A DNA stretch of 11,634 nt from positions 1-11,634 of the forward strand of contig JAZTZP010000006.1 in NCBI GenBank assembly GCA_045637525.1. The letters are read 5' to 3'. The position numbers and the translations under genes were made by a program. This stretch comes from JAZTZP01 sp045637525. Its GTDB lineage: Bacteria > Bacillota > Clostridia > UBA1381. Shown in pieces: positions 1 through 6,708 of this stretch. The notes beneath the pieces are model-generated. The model was not told the DNA's origin and searched no databases. It saw only the letters and a list, made by a program, of their open reading frames with translations. Positions within the stretch are counted from its first letter, which is position 1. Each line of letters starts with the position of its first letter.

Positions 1-139
1 CGTCACGGCTTACGCCGTGCCACCTCCCTGAAGGTGAATTGACTTCGTCAAGAGAAGCCACCCTGGGGTGTTAGGCAAGGGAGGCTTTGGCAAAGCGTAC
101 CGAATGCAGACTGTAAACATACAGATAAACTATAATTTA
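1..139. repeat. Partial composite hairpin repeat with terminal motif at 122-139
   Basis: This non-coding stretch is a chain of short inverted repeats: CACGGC/GCCGTG (4-19), CACCT/AGGTG (21-36), TTGAC/GTCAA (39-51), CACCC/GGGTG (59-70) and GCTTT/AAAGC (84-96). CCTCCCT (23-29) can also pair with AGGGAGG (78-84) around the inner hairpins. Bases 68-96 match 5440-5468 in reverse complement at about 26 of 29 positions by hand count. Bases 122-139 match 18 of the 19 bases of the terminal repeat at 5785-5803. The distance between the two modules is nearly the same in both places (25 and 24 bases), so this is a relative of the 5397-5803 element. It probably continues beyond the left edge. No gene is seen here. 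Confidence 0.7.
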
Positions 140-149
140 TCAACATACA

Positions 150-185
150 AAAAAAGCCATTGCCTGATACAGCAACAGCTTTTTT
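150..185 (-). terminator. Intrinsic terminator of the clan-A glycoside hydrolase gene
   Basis: Read on the minus strand, a 14-bp stem (AAAAAAGCTGTTGC with GCAATGGCTTTTTT, two G-U wobbles, arms 172-185 and 150-163) encloses an 8-base loop and ends in a run of T. It begins about 12 bases after the stop codon of the gene at 198-1619. This is a textbook rho-independent terminator; the A run at the foot of the stem could let it work in the other direction too. Confidence 0.85.
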
Positions 186-197
186 GACATATTATTT

Positions 198-1619
198 TCA
201 AATCTTATCAAACTCAATAAAATCGCCTAAAGTTATAAGAAGCGGATAATCTGTTACCGGTATATTCTTAAGATCCACCGATTCCTCACCTGTCCACTGT
301 AACATTTCATCCGTAAACTCATATACAGAACCGTCTAAAAGATTTACAATCTTTAATTCCCTGCATTTATCAGATGCAACTCTGAATGATATTGTACTTT
401 CAAACTTTGTTGTTAAAAGATTTGACGGATTCCAGTAAACAAACGCCTTTGCGCCGTTCGGCTTTTTAAATCCGCCCCAGATTATCTCGCCGTCATAATC
501 ATTACCGCCAATCCACGGAGATGCAAATTTCCATCTTACAAACGGAACATCGGCTTTTTCAACGTCGTCCGAGAAAATCGAACAAATCGTCTGAAGCGCC
601 CTGTATGACGGCTTCGGCTCATAGCCTGATTTTGCAAATCCGTCTTCGTCAAATTCAACGCCTAAAACTCCGAAATACCCGAAATCCATATAACTTGCCT
701 TATCTCCGACCGTACCTCTTAATGCCTCTATCATATCAACGCTTGTGAAATAAGATGTAAACTTAACATCCGTTAAAAGGTCTATCATGGTATGTCTTGC
801 AAGCTGACGTACCTGCTTATCCGAAGTCCAGCCCTGATCATGCAAAGCTCCGTTTCCGTCATGTCTTGACTGACTTCCCGATTCTCCCTGAATTATCTCT
901 ATATCGGGATTAAACTCACCGCATATAGCCTTATATGCGCTTACAGTGTTAGGAACACTTGTTTCATCAGCAGTATATTCATGGAAAGTAAAAGCATCAA
1001 TAGCCTCTCCCATGCCCGTTTTAAGTGCCTCACGAACAAATCCGATGTCTTTTGTACAAATTGAACCGCCGATTACCTTTGCGTCCGGGTCTCCCTCTCT
1101 TACAGCCTTTGCCGTTGCAACGTTAAAATTACCAAGCTCTGTCGCGTTCGGTCCCGTCTTCCAGCACCAGCTTCCGTCCGGCTCGTTCCATACTTCATAA
1201 TATTCAATTCTGCCCTTATAATGAGAAGTAGTCGCCTTTACATAGTTGTGCCATGCCTGTCTCTCCTCCTCGGTATTGATCGGCGGACAACCAACCGCAC
1301 CAAAAACCTCTTTTGCTTTTTCGGTGTATAAATCATTTCCGTAACAAAGACACATCCATGGCACCATGCCTCTTTTTATAAGATTGTCAACAATAGAATC
1401 AAGCCATGCAAAATCATACACGCCCTTTTCTCTTTCCGTTCTCTGCCAGCCGGACTGAATTCTCACCCATTTAACACCGGTTGCGGCAATCTTGTCATAT
1501 GCCTGTTCCGGATCAAAAACATTTCTGTCAAGCTTCTCAAAGCCAATTCCTATTCTTGAATGCTTAATCTCAGATGAAGCTTTCGGAGTAACATTTCCGA
1601 TTTTCTTTAATCTTATCAT
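198..1619 (-). CDS. Clan GH-A glycoside hydrolase, GH39-like, cytoplasmic
   Basis: This 473-residue protein has the layout of a retaining (beta/alpha)8 glycoside hydrolase. The N-terminal barrel opens with the strand motif GVKWVRIQSGW (48-58). The acid/base glutamate is in YEVWNEPD (Glu146), HEY (His213) sits on a later strand, and the probable nucleophile is Glu246 in IIQGESG, the spacing expected of clan A. Residues from about 360 to the end look like the accessory beta-sandwich found in GH39 and GH51 enzymes. The substrate cannot be read from sequence; GH39 relatives include beta-xylosidase and alpha-L-iduronidase. There is no signal peptide, so it should act on imported oligosaccharides. 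The start at 1619 is preceded by GGAG about 8 bases upstream, and an in-frame TAA (in ATGGAGATGTAA) excludes a longer form. It lies downstream of two secreted proteins on the same strand, but a 305-base gap separates them, so it may have its own promoter. A different clan-A family (for example GH5-like) is possible. Confidence 0.8.
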   Translation of the reverse strand: MIRLKKIGNVTPKASSEIKHSRIGIGFEKLDRNVFDPEQAYDKIAATGVKWVRIQSGWQRTEREKGVYDFAWLDSIVDNLIKRGMVPWMCLCYGNDLYTEKAKEVFGAVGCPPINTEEERQAWHNYVKATTSHYKGRIEYYEVWNEPDGSWCWKTGPNATELGNFNVATAKAVREGDPDAKVIGGSICTKDIGFVREALKTGMGEAIDAFTFHEYTADETSVPNTVSAYKAICGEFNPDIEIIQGESGSQSRHDGNGALHDQGWTSDKQVRQLARHTMIDLLTDVKFTSYFTSVDMIEALRGTVGDKASYMDFGYFGVLGVEFDEDGFAKSGYEPKPSYRALQTICSIFSDDVEKADVPFVRWKFASPWIGGNDYDGEIIWGGFKKPNGAKAFVYWNPSNLLTTKFESTISFRVASDKCRELKIVNLLDGSVYEFTDEMLQWTGEESVDLKNIPVTDYPLLITLGDFIEFDKI

Positions 1620-1640
1620 TTTTTACATCTCCATTCTTCT

Positions 1641-1696
1641 TTAAAAAAATAAAGTAAAACGTACTTTTTAAATACATTTTACTTTATTTTTTTTAA
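1641..1696. repeat. Long AT-only inverted repeat in the leader of the glycoside hydrolase gene
   Basis: Arms 1641-1663 and 1673-1696 are complementary over about 21 bp around a 9-base loop, with core AATAAAGTAAAA/TTTTACTTTATT. The hairpin lies 20 to 75 bases upstream of the start codon at 1619, between it and any promoter further upstream. T runs flank it on both strands, so it could terminate or attenuate transcription in either direction, or shape the 5' leader. I could not find a convincing promoter in 1620-1766; the best minus-strand candidate, TTGTCT-17-TAAAGT, puts its -10 inside the stem. Confidence 0.6.
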
Positions 1697-1766
1697 AATT
1701 CATAGACAAAATATTAAGTTGTTTTTTAGAAATATTACTTTTATATACTTCTTCTTACAGCTGTTT

Positions 1767-1877
1767 TTATTGTTCTGACGGTGTAATTGTTATTGCACCG
1801 ATACCTGTCGGAATTTGCTCAAATTCCGGAATGGAACCGCAAAAATCCCCGTCAGAATTCTGTTTTTCATTTTTCAC
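1767..1877 (-). CDS. Possible small ORF, unrecognised, in a dyad-rich gap
   Basis: This is a low-confidence call in the 305-base gap 1620-1924. One minus-strand frame opens with GTG at 1877 and encodes 36 residues with a protein-like composition (GDFCGSIPEFEQIPTG near the middle, ending TPSEQ), but the Shine-Dalgarno-like purines directly abut the GTG. A second frame has the better start, ATG at 1870 with AGAAAGGTG four bases upstream, but ends after 26 residues at 1790 (MKNRILTGIFAV at its start). The same DNA holds dyads: TTCTGACGG (1773-1781) with CCGTCAGAA (1849-1857), and CGGAATTT/AAATTCCG (1809-1828) with a GCTC loop. It could therefore be a structured RNA, a remnant of a gene, or a small protein. 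No family recognised. Confidence 0.22.
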   Translation of the reverse strand: MKNEKQNSDGDFCGSIPEFEQIPTGIGAITITPSEQ

Positions 1878-1892
1878 CTTTCTTTATATGTT

Positions 1893-1927
1893 TAAATTAT
1901 AGTTTTGCGAAGCTAAACTATAATTTA
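1893..1927. repeat. Minimal palindromic repeat (two terminal motifs back to back)
   Basis: TAAATTATAGTTT (1893-1905) and AAACTATAATTTA (1915-1927) form a perfect 13-bp stem around a 9-base loop. The arms are the same sequence as the terminal inverted repeats of the 5397-5803 element. The stop codon of the beta-helix gene (1925-1927) is the last three bases of the right arm. On the minus strand the hairpin sits directly at the 3' end of the secreted-protein operon, so it may stabilise the 3' end or act as a weak terminator, although it has few GC pairs. Confidence 0.8.
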
Positions 1928-3823
1928 CTTATACAAAACCGTATATTTAACTCCGGTAGTACTTATGTCTCCGTATTGTTTTACATTGTCATCATACTTC
2001 ACATCGGGACTGTTATATATAATATTATTTTTAATTACGTTATTCTTCGGATATTGGGGATACTCATCATCATTATACAAATACTCAACCTCCGGGTAAT
2101 CCTCTAAGAGTTTTTCAAGATATGTCGTATTTTTAAGCTTAAGGTAAAGATTTTTACTTGCGTTAGTGCCTTCCTTTGAGTACCATTCATCATTATCTAT
2201 ACCCCAATGCGTAGTACAGCCTATCGAACTTCTGCAATTATATATAAGATTATCCGTTATAATATTATCACGTCCGCCACTTGCGCTTATTGCGGTCTGA
2301 CAGTTTCTGAAAATATTATTGTCTATCCGAACTCCCGACATATAGTCGTCAAGATAAACGCCCGTTACGTCATTTCCGTAGTAGCCCGTTAAATCATGAA
2401 TATAATTGCCCGTTATTCTGTTGCCTCTCCATGACCACGAACGGCCTATATAAATTGCTCCGGCATCACGAACTTCTTTGCAAACATCATACACTTCATT
2501 ATCCTTTATAAGATGCTTAAGACCAAAGAACTGTATTGCCTGATGCGGCATATCGTGTATTACGTTATCCGAAAGAGTTATTCCTACTCCCGACATCGTA
2601 ATTGCACCAACGCTTGTTGCACTCTTTCTTGAGCAACCGGCAACAGTGTTTCCGCTAAACGTAATATTACATCCCGATAAGTCCTCAGGAATTGCAACAG
2701 ATATATCAATTGCATGACTTCCGCATTCCGTTATCTCGGCATCGGCAAAGCTTACATGTGACGACTCTTTTATAATAACTCCCGAACCGCCTACATTGGT
2801 TATATCACAGTTTTTAAATGAAATATTCTTTGAATTTTCGACTAAAATACCGTTATTTCCCGAATAACAAATATTAATATTTTCAAACGAAACGTCCCTT
2901 AAACCCGAAACAGTTATAACAGGACTCTGAAGCGTTGATACATACACGTCCGCTCCCTCATCTTCGTATTGATAAAAATACAGATATCCGTTTGTTCTGT
3001 CTACATAAAACTCTCCCGGTGCATCCAGCTCTTCTAAAATATTATAAGCATAATATCTCTTTGAACGCTCAAAAGTTGAAACGGTATCACCCGGAACCGA
3101 CAGGAGCATACGCCCCGTTTCTTCCGAGATGCCGTAAATCTGTGAGCTTGCGCTTCTGTATTCATAATTGTTAAACGCTTCTATAAAACCGTTTGTCTCC
3201 AAAGTCCAGCTAAGCTGTCTGCCCTCAAGGCATTCCATTTCAACCGGTACGCTGTTGTCTTTAGGATCATATGACGGAACATATCCGCTTATAGCATAGC
3301 CAACATTTGGCCATCTTGCATTTTTATAGCTCTTTTCTCCAGTAAACACACGCATTTCAAACACTTTATCAGCATTGTCTTCATATCCACGATGAGGAAT
3401 CGTACCGTAGTTTGTTAAGTTCTCGGCTTTTAAGTCAATTCTCTTTATGTTTTGCGTTGCCGAAGCATTAAGTCTGGGCTCAAGCGATGCATCTGCCGCT
3501 GTTATATTCGCTTTTTTAACCTTTTTTGCACCGATAAATTTTACATCATCGCCAACGCCTCTGTATGCTATTTTGTTTGAACTGCTTACCGGCTTGAATG
3601 TCTCTGTAAGATAATATGTTCCGCTTTTAATATTAACTCTTACCGGAGTTGTTGCCGCAAGCTTCTTTGCCGCATCGTTTGCACTTTTTAAAGTGTTGTA
3701 TACGTTTGTGTCCGATCCACTATATGTCGGGTCCACATAGATTTCCTTATAGCTTACTTCTGCCCGAACAACACCCGGAAGAAGCATAGCAATAACAGTA
3801 AGAAGTGCAGTAATCTTTTTCAT
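1925..3823 (-). CDS. Secreted right-handed parallel beta-helix protein, GH141-like
   Basis: This 632-residue protein begins with a signal peptide (MKKITALLTVIAMLLPGVVRA, cleavage likely after Ala21). A beta-helix N-cap follows (KEIYVDPTYSGSDTN to IKSGTYYLTETF, about 27-76), then the strand segment around ARWPN (169-173) and a small inserted domain ending near FYVDRTNGYLYFY. The long run of helix coils comes last (NISFKNCDITNVGGSGVIIK and onward). The late motif DAGAIYIGRSWSWRGNRITGNYIHD is typical of GH141-like proteins. Known GH141 members include an alpha-L-fucosidase and a xylanase, so this is probably an extracellular glycan hydrolase, substrate open. Its ATG overlaps the TAA of the upstream LamG-like gene by one base (TAATG), which implies translational coupling. 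The stop codon lies in the palindromic repeat 1893-1927. A non-catalytic beta-helix or a polysaccharide lyase is the alternative. Confidence 0.75.
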   Translation of the reverse strand: MKKITALLTVIAMLLPGVVRAEVSYKEIYVDPTYSGSDTNVYNTLKSANDAAKKLAATTPVRVNIKSGTYYLTETFKPVSSSNKIAYRGVGDDVKFIGAKKVKKANITAADASLEPRLNASATQNIKRIDLKAENLTNYGTIPHRGYEDNADKVFEMRVFTGEKSYKNARWPNVGYAISGYVPSYDPKDNSVPVEMECLEGRQLSWTLETNGFIEAFNNYEYRSASSQIYGISEETGRMLLSVPGDTVSTFERSKRYYAYNILEELDAPGEFYVDRTNGYLYFYQYEDEGADVYVSTLQSPVITVSGLRDVSFENINICYSGNNGILVENSKNISFKNCDITNVGGSGVIIKESSHVSFADAEITECGSHAIDISVAIPEDLSGCNITFSGNTVAGCSRKSATSVGAITMSGVGITLSDNVIHDMPHQAIQFFGLKHLIKDNEVYDVCKEVRDAGAIYIGRSWSWRGNRITGNYIHDLTGYYGNDVTGVYLDDYMSGVRIDNNIFRNCQTAISASGGRDNIITDNLIYNCRSSIGCTTHWGIDNDEWYSKEGTNASKNLYLKLKNTTYLEKLLEDYPEVEYLYNDDEYPQYPKNNVIKNNIIYNSPDVKYDDNVKQYGDISTTGVKYTVLYK

Positions 3824-5385
3824 TATTTAGCCACCCCCTGCACATAGAGAGTATTCTCTATCAAAGAATACTTTGATTTAACTGTAAGCTCTGTCTTTCC
3901 CGAGCCTACGCTGTATTGATTAAACGCCGTTACATCACCGTTTTCGTTAAGAAGCTTTACGGTAACGTTTGCCGCACTTCTGCTTGTTATGGGAATTGTC
4001 ATTGTATTTTCTCCGATAACTATATCCTCTTCATATATCTCGATAAGCTGAGGCGATAAGTTAACAGAACCTTTTTCTCCGACAGCAACTTCATTGAACA
4101 CATCGTTATCTATCGGCTTTAAGTTACCTTCACCGTCCCATATAAATATTTTACAAACCGTGTTATATTCAATATCCGTATTAAACCGGAAGTCAAATTT
4201 ATTGGAATTACCGGCACAAATTACGGCGGTATCCGTTATGCAGTCTATAAGCTTCCCAAATCTGTAAACAGCCGCAATAACATTAACGTTAACAGGAACA
4301 TTCCCGCCCCCCGTTGCTTCAAAGCCGTATTTTATATAATTCTGCTCATAGTCATAATCAAGATAGAAATTTTTATATTGAAATCTTTCAAACGGGAAAT
4401 ATTTTGTATATTCATTTGTTTCTTCCAAAAACTTTTCCTTATATTTATCCGGCGCAGATATTTTTTCAAGCTCCGGCACTTCTGCCACTTCATCCTTTAT
4501 ATAAACGACCTCGTTATAATAAGGATGAAAAACTAAATTTGTCATAGTAGTTGAAATATCGCCGTTTTTATATGAAAAGCCGGGCGGTAAATCGTATTCT
4601 CCGCTTAAAACATAAATTTTCGCATTGTCATGTTCCGAAAACATCTCCGCGGCACGCTCAAATGTACGCACCGGCTCTTCATAGCTTCCGATGTTTTCAT
4701 CGTCTCCGTCCGGAGACACAAATATATATTTCTTCTCATCATAAACCGTAACGTTATCAAGATACACTTTATACCCTGCACTCTCACTGCTTGTGATGTT
4801 AAATCCAATTTCACTAAGGTCTTCACCTAAATATGTATCGTCTTCACAATACATGGTATTATCTATATATATGTCATAGCTCTTTGAATCAAGGTCAAGC
4901 TCAATTCTTACATTATGATAATCACCGGGCGAAAGTACATCTCGACTGATTATATTTGTATTATCGTTTCCGCAATAAATGCCTTGACTTCCCGTGCATA
5001 TACCTCTGCTTTTATAATCGCCTCCGGAGCTTGGGTACAATGTTCCCATTCCGTGGTAGCTTACAAGTTTGCCACCTTCTTCAATTTTCATATAAAAACT
5101 AATAGTAACCTTTCCGCTCTTTACAGGATTCGGAAGAGTAAGCATAGGCCAGCTGTCAACATTCTGATACGCACCAACGCTTAAAACAAGTTCGTTATTC
5201 AATACTCTTACATAGTGTTCGGGTGTCGCATACCGTAGCGGCTTCCTGTACCAGTATTCATACGCCTCAAAATCCGGAGTATCAAACCGCTCGCAAATAT
5301 GAAGTGATTCATACGCATATGCTGTCACTCCTAATGAACATATTAAACATATTATAAAAATTAACTTCAATAAAATTTTTTTCAT
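3823..5385 (-). CDS. Secreted LamG-like protein with an isolated beta-helix cap
   Basis: This 520-residue protein starts with a clear signal peptide (MKKILLKLIFIICLICSLGVTAYA, about 24 residues). Residues 28-216 look like a concanavalin/LamG-type beta-sandwich (KVTISFYMKI, DYHNVRIELDLDSKSYDIYIDN, VYLDNVTVYD), a fold used to bind carbohydrate. Residues 219-290 (YIFVSPDGDDENIGSYEEPVRTFERA, then IYVLSGEYDLP) match the N-terminal cap that opens right-handed beta-helix enzymes, but no helix coils follow. The remaining 230 residues look like beta-rich, Ig/Fn3-style domains and are not recognised. No catalytic motif was found, so a binding or accessory role for its coupled partner (1925-3823) is likely. 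AGGAGG lies 5 bases before the ATG. The 5' end abuts the terminal repeat of the 5397-5803 element. Confidence 0.65.
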   Translation of the reverse strand: MKKILLKLIFIICLICSLGVTAYAYESLHICERFDTPDFEAYEYWYRKPLRYATPEHYVRVLNNELVLSVGAYQNVDSWPMLTLPNPVKSGKVTISFYMKIEEGGKLVSYHGMGTLYPSSGGDYKSRGICTGSQGIYCGNDNTNIISRDVLSPGDYHNVRIELDLDSKSYDIYIDNTMYCEDDTYLGEDLSEIGFNITSSESAGYKVYLDNVTVYDEKKYIFVSPDGDDENIGSYEEPVRTFERAAEMFSEHDNAKIYVLSGEYDLPPGFSYKNGDISTTMTNLVFHPYYNEVVYIKDEVAEVPELEKISAPDKYKEKFLEETNEYTKYFPFERFQYKNFYLDYDYEQNYIKYGFEATGGGNVPVNVNVIAAVYRFGKLIDCITDTAVICAGNSNKFDFRFNTDIEYNTVCKIFIWDGEGNLKPIDNDVFNEVAVGEKGSVNLSPQLIEIYEEDIVIGENTMTIPITSRSAANVTVKLLNENGDVTAFNQYSVGSGKTELTVKSKYSLIENTLYVQGVAK

Positions 5386-5405
5386 CTTTCCCTCCTGTAA
5401 ATTAT

Positions 5406-5435
5406 AGTTTATCTGCCTTTTGAACAGGCTGTCAA
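5406..5435 (-). promoter_or_regulatory. Candidate promoter of the secreted-protein operon, carried on the repeat
   Basis: On the minus strand, a consensus -35 TTGACA (5435-5430) is followed after 18 bases by TAAACT (5411-5406). The predicted start, near 5399, leaves the AGGAGG (5396-5391) only just inside the transcript. A better -10, TATAAT (5406-5401), lies in the terminal repeat, but 23 bases from the -35 and too close to the ribosome site. The whole candidate is inside the repeat element, so the operon may be driven from it. No other promoter is visible nearby. Confidence 0.4.
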
Positions 5436-5498
5436 GGTTGCTTTGCTAAAGCCTCCCTTGCCTAAAGCAATACTGTCAACTTAACGTTTACAGTATTG

Positions 5499-5767
5499 CA
5501 GTGAAATATTTTACCTGCGGTAAAATGTGAAATTCACACATTTTGTGTGAGTGAAATCCACGCTTCGCATGGGTGAAATCTGTCGCTATGCGACAGGTTT
5601 CGGTAGAAATTGCTTGCAATTTCTGAATTTAAAATCAGAAAATCGCTTGTCGATTTTCTTTCCATAACCTGCGACTTAAAAGTCGCAGATTTCACCCGCA
5701 CTTGTGCGAATTTCACCCAACCGCATGGTTGGATTTCACTTTTTGCCTATGGCAAAAAATTTCACTG
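5499..5767. repeat. Hairpin ladder: nested heptamers GTGAAAT/ATTTCAC alternating with stem-loops
   Basis: Four GTGAAAT heptamers (5501, 5527, 5551, 5573) are mirrored by four ATTTCAC heptamers (5689, 5710, 5733, 5759); the outermost pair extends to CAGTGAAAT/ATTTCACTG. Every interval holds a self-complementary unit: 5508-5526 (8 bp), 5534-5550 (7 bp), 5558-5572 (6 bp, one mismatch), 5580-5596 (7 bp), 5605-5624 (9 bp), 5637-5659 (9 bp), 5669-5688 (9 bp), 5697-5708 (5 bp), 5717-5732 (6 bp) and 5740-5758 (8 bp). Read as one molecule it folds as a central trunk of four short stems with paired arms at each junction. Present on both strands by symmetry; no product is expected. Confidence 0.85.
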
Positions 5768-5803
5768 TAAATTATAGTTTATCACAGATAAACTATAATT
5801 TAC
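5767..5803. repeat. 17-bp perfect palindrome at the 3' end of the RraA-like gene
   Basis: GTAAATTATAGTTTATC (5767-5783) pairs perfectly with GATAAACTATAATTTAC (5787-5803) around a 3-base loop. It consists of two terminal motifs head to head, like the hairpin at 1893-1927. The right arm contains the TAA stop of the RraA-like gene (5800-5802). It may form the 3' end hairpin of the catabolic operon's transcript, but it has no GC-rich stem followed by T, so efficient termination is doubtful. Confidence 0.8.
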
Positions 5804-6708
5804 AAAGCCGATTGTGTATCGTTAGGATCACCGTTTATTGCTAAATCATATTCAAGCGACCAGTCAAGTCCTCTGTACTCAGCCGCTCTGTCATCGTTTT
5901 CAATAAATTCCATCAACAAATCAAGCATTTCCTTTGTCCATGTATTTCTGTCTATCTGTGCAGTGGTAAATTTATTAAGAGTTATCATTTCGAAACCGAA
6001 AAGGTCTTTTACCTGTGTCTTTGCAGCGCCTCCGACAACTTCCTCAACAAGGTGACTCGGTATAAACAATACTCCGCCGCCTGCACCAAAAACAACATCA
6101 CCCGGCAAAACTATTGCATTACCAATTCTTGTGGCAGTATTATAACCGGTCATTATGAAATCACGTATCGGAGTAGGATCAATACCTCTGTAATACACCT
6201 GAGTATCCTGAACCTTTTTCATCTGCTCTGTATCTCTTATTCCGCCCCAGATTACAGCACCACCGTTTTCATTTTTCGTTTTATTCTTAAGTGCTGTCGT
6301 TAAATTTCCGCCGAGGAATGTTCCTTTATAGATTTTATCATACATATCTATTACAGGAACATCGCCCTCCTGTAAATTATCAATAACCCATTGATTATAA
6401 GTACCCGTTCTGCCCTCTGCTCGTCCAATATCCTTTACAACCTCATCAAGGTCAGGTCTGAACGGGCAATATGTTGCAGTAACTGCACGTCCAATCAGCT
6501 TTCTTCCGTCGTCATGAAGCGTATGAAGTCTTCCCTCAAACTGACTTTCATATCCCTTAACAAATATCGGTTTCCACACCTCTTCAAGCGTAAGAGTTTT
6601 AAGTGCTTTTAAGTATTTGTCATCAACCTTCGGACGCCCGTCCGGGAAACGCTCTCCTTTCCATTGCGGCGTTAATGCGATAATCTCTTCTCTTACATTA
6701 AAATTCAT
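5800..6708 (-). CDS. RraA/HMG-aldolase-like family protein, probable 2-keto acid aldolase
   Basis: This 302-residue protein carries the RraA-like fold signatures: FLGGNLTTAL (131-140), GGAVIWGGIRDTEQ (149-162) with the Arg158-Asp159 pair, and PGDVVFGAGGGVLFIP (202-217). In class II pyruvate aldolases of this fold (4-hydroxy-4-methyl-2-oxoglutarate aldolase) the Arg-Asp pair binds substrate and metal; the nuclease-inhibitor RraA of E. coli is shorter (161 residues). The size and the operon (SDR and enolase-type dehydratase upstream) favour a sugar-acid aldolase over an RNase E regulator. One oddity is that the Asp usually seen in the PGD...D..G segment is Ala209. AAAGGA lies about 9 bases before the ATG at 6708. 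A 105-base gap separates it from the SDR gene; no clear promoter was seen there. The C-terminal extension from about 235 is unassigned. The stop codon lies in a palindromic repeat. Confidence 0.75.
   Translation of the reverse strand: MNFNVREEIIALTPQWKGERFPDGRPKVDDKYLKALKTLTLEEVWKPIFVKGYESQFEGRLHTLHDDGRKLIGRAVTATYCPFRPDLDEVVKDIGRAEGRTGTYNQWVIDNLQEGDVPVIDMYDKIYKGTFLGGNLTTALKNKTKNENGGAVIWGGIRDTEQMKKVQDTQVYYRGIDPTPIRDFIMTGYNTATRIGNAIVLPGDVVFGAGGGVLFIPSHLVEEVVGGAAKTQVKDLFGFEMITLNKFTTAQIDRNTWTKEMLDLLMEFIENDDRAAEYRGLDWSLEYDLAINGDPNDTQSAL

Larger units (their letters stand above)
5397..5803. repeat. Composite MITE-like element with 19-bp terminal inverted repeats
   Basis: GTAAATTATAGTTTATCTG at 5397-5415 is the exact reverse complement of 5785-5803. 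Between them lie a 29-bp module (5440-5468) also found near the left window edge, a 10-bp-stem hairpin (GCAATACTGT 5467-5476 with ACAGTATTGC 5490-5499), and a hairpin ladder (5499-5767). No transposase or plausible gene is inside; the one 60-codon open frame is just the repeat. It fills the whole gap between the LamG-like gene and the RraA-like gene. No obvious target-site duplication could be seen. The structure fits a non-autonomous mobile element or nested insertions of several repeat families. Confidence 0.75.

Noticed and set aside
1787..2107. A 106-codon open frame on the plus strand
   Set aside because: It runs antisense through the end of the beta-helix gene and the palindrome at 1893-1927, with low-complexity Ile/Leu content typical of a shadow frame.
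3717..3729. CCACTATATGTCG resembles the AraC-type operator half-site
   Set aside because: It is a single copy, mismatched, inside the beta-helix coding sequence where it encodes ordinary residues, and has no partner 21 bp away.
5534..5716. A 60-codon open frame on the minus strand
   Set aside because: It lies entirely within the hairpin ladder, has no ribosome site, and its codons are the repeat units themselves.
5501..5765. Regularly repeated 7-mers suggested a CRISPR array
   Set aside because: The repeats are only 7 bases, switch to reverse complement halfway, and the intervening units are self-complementary and of uneven length; no cas gene is present.
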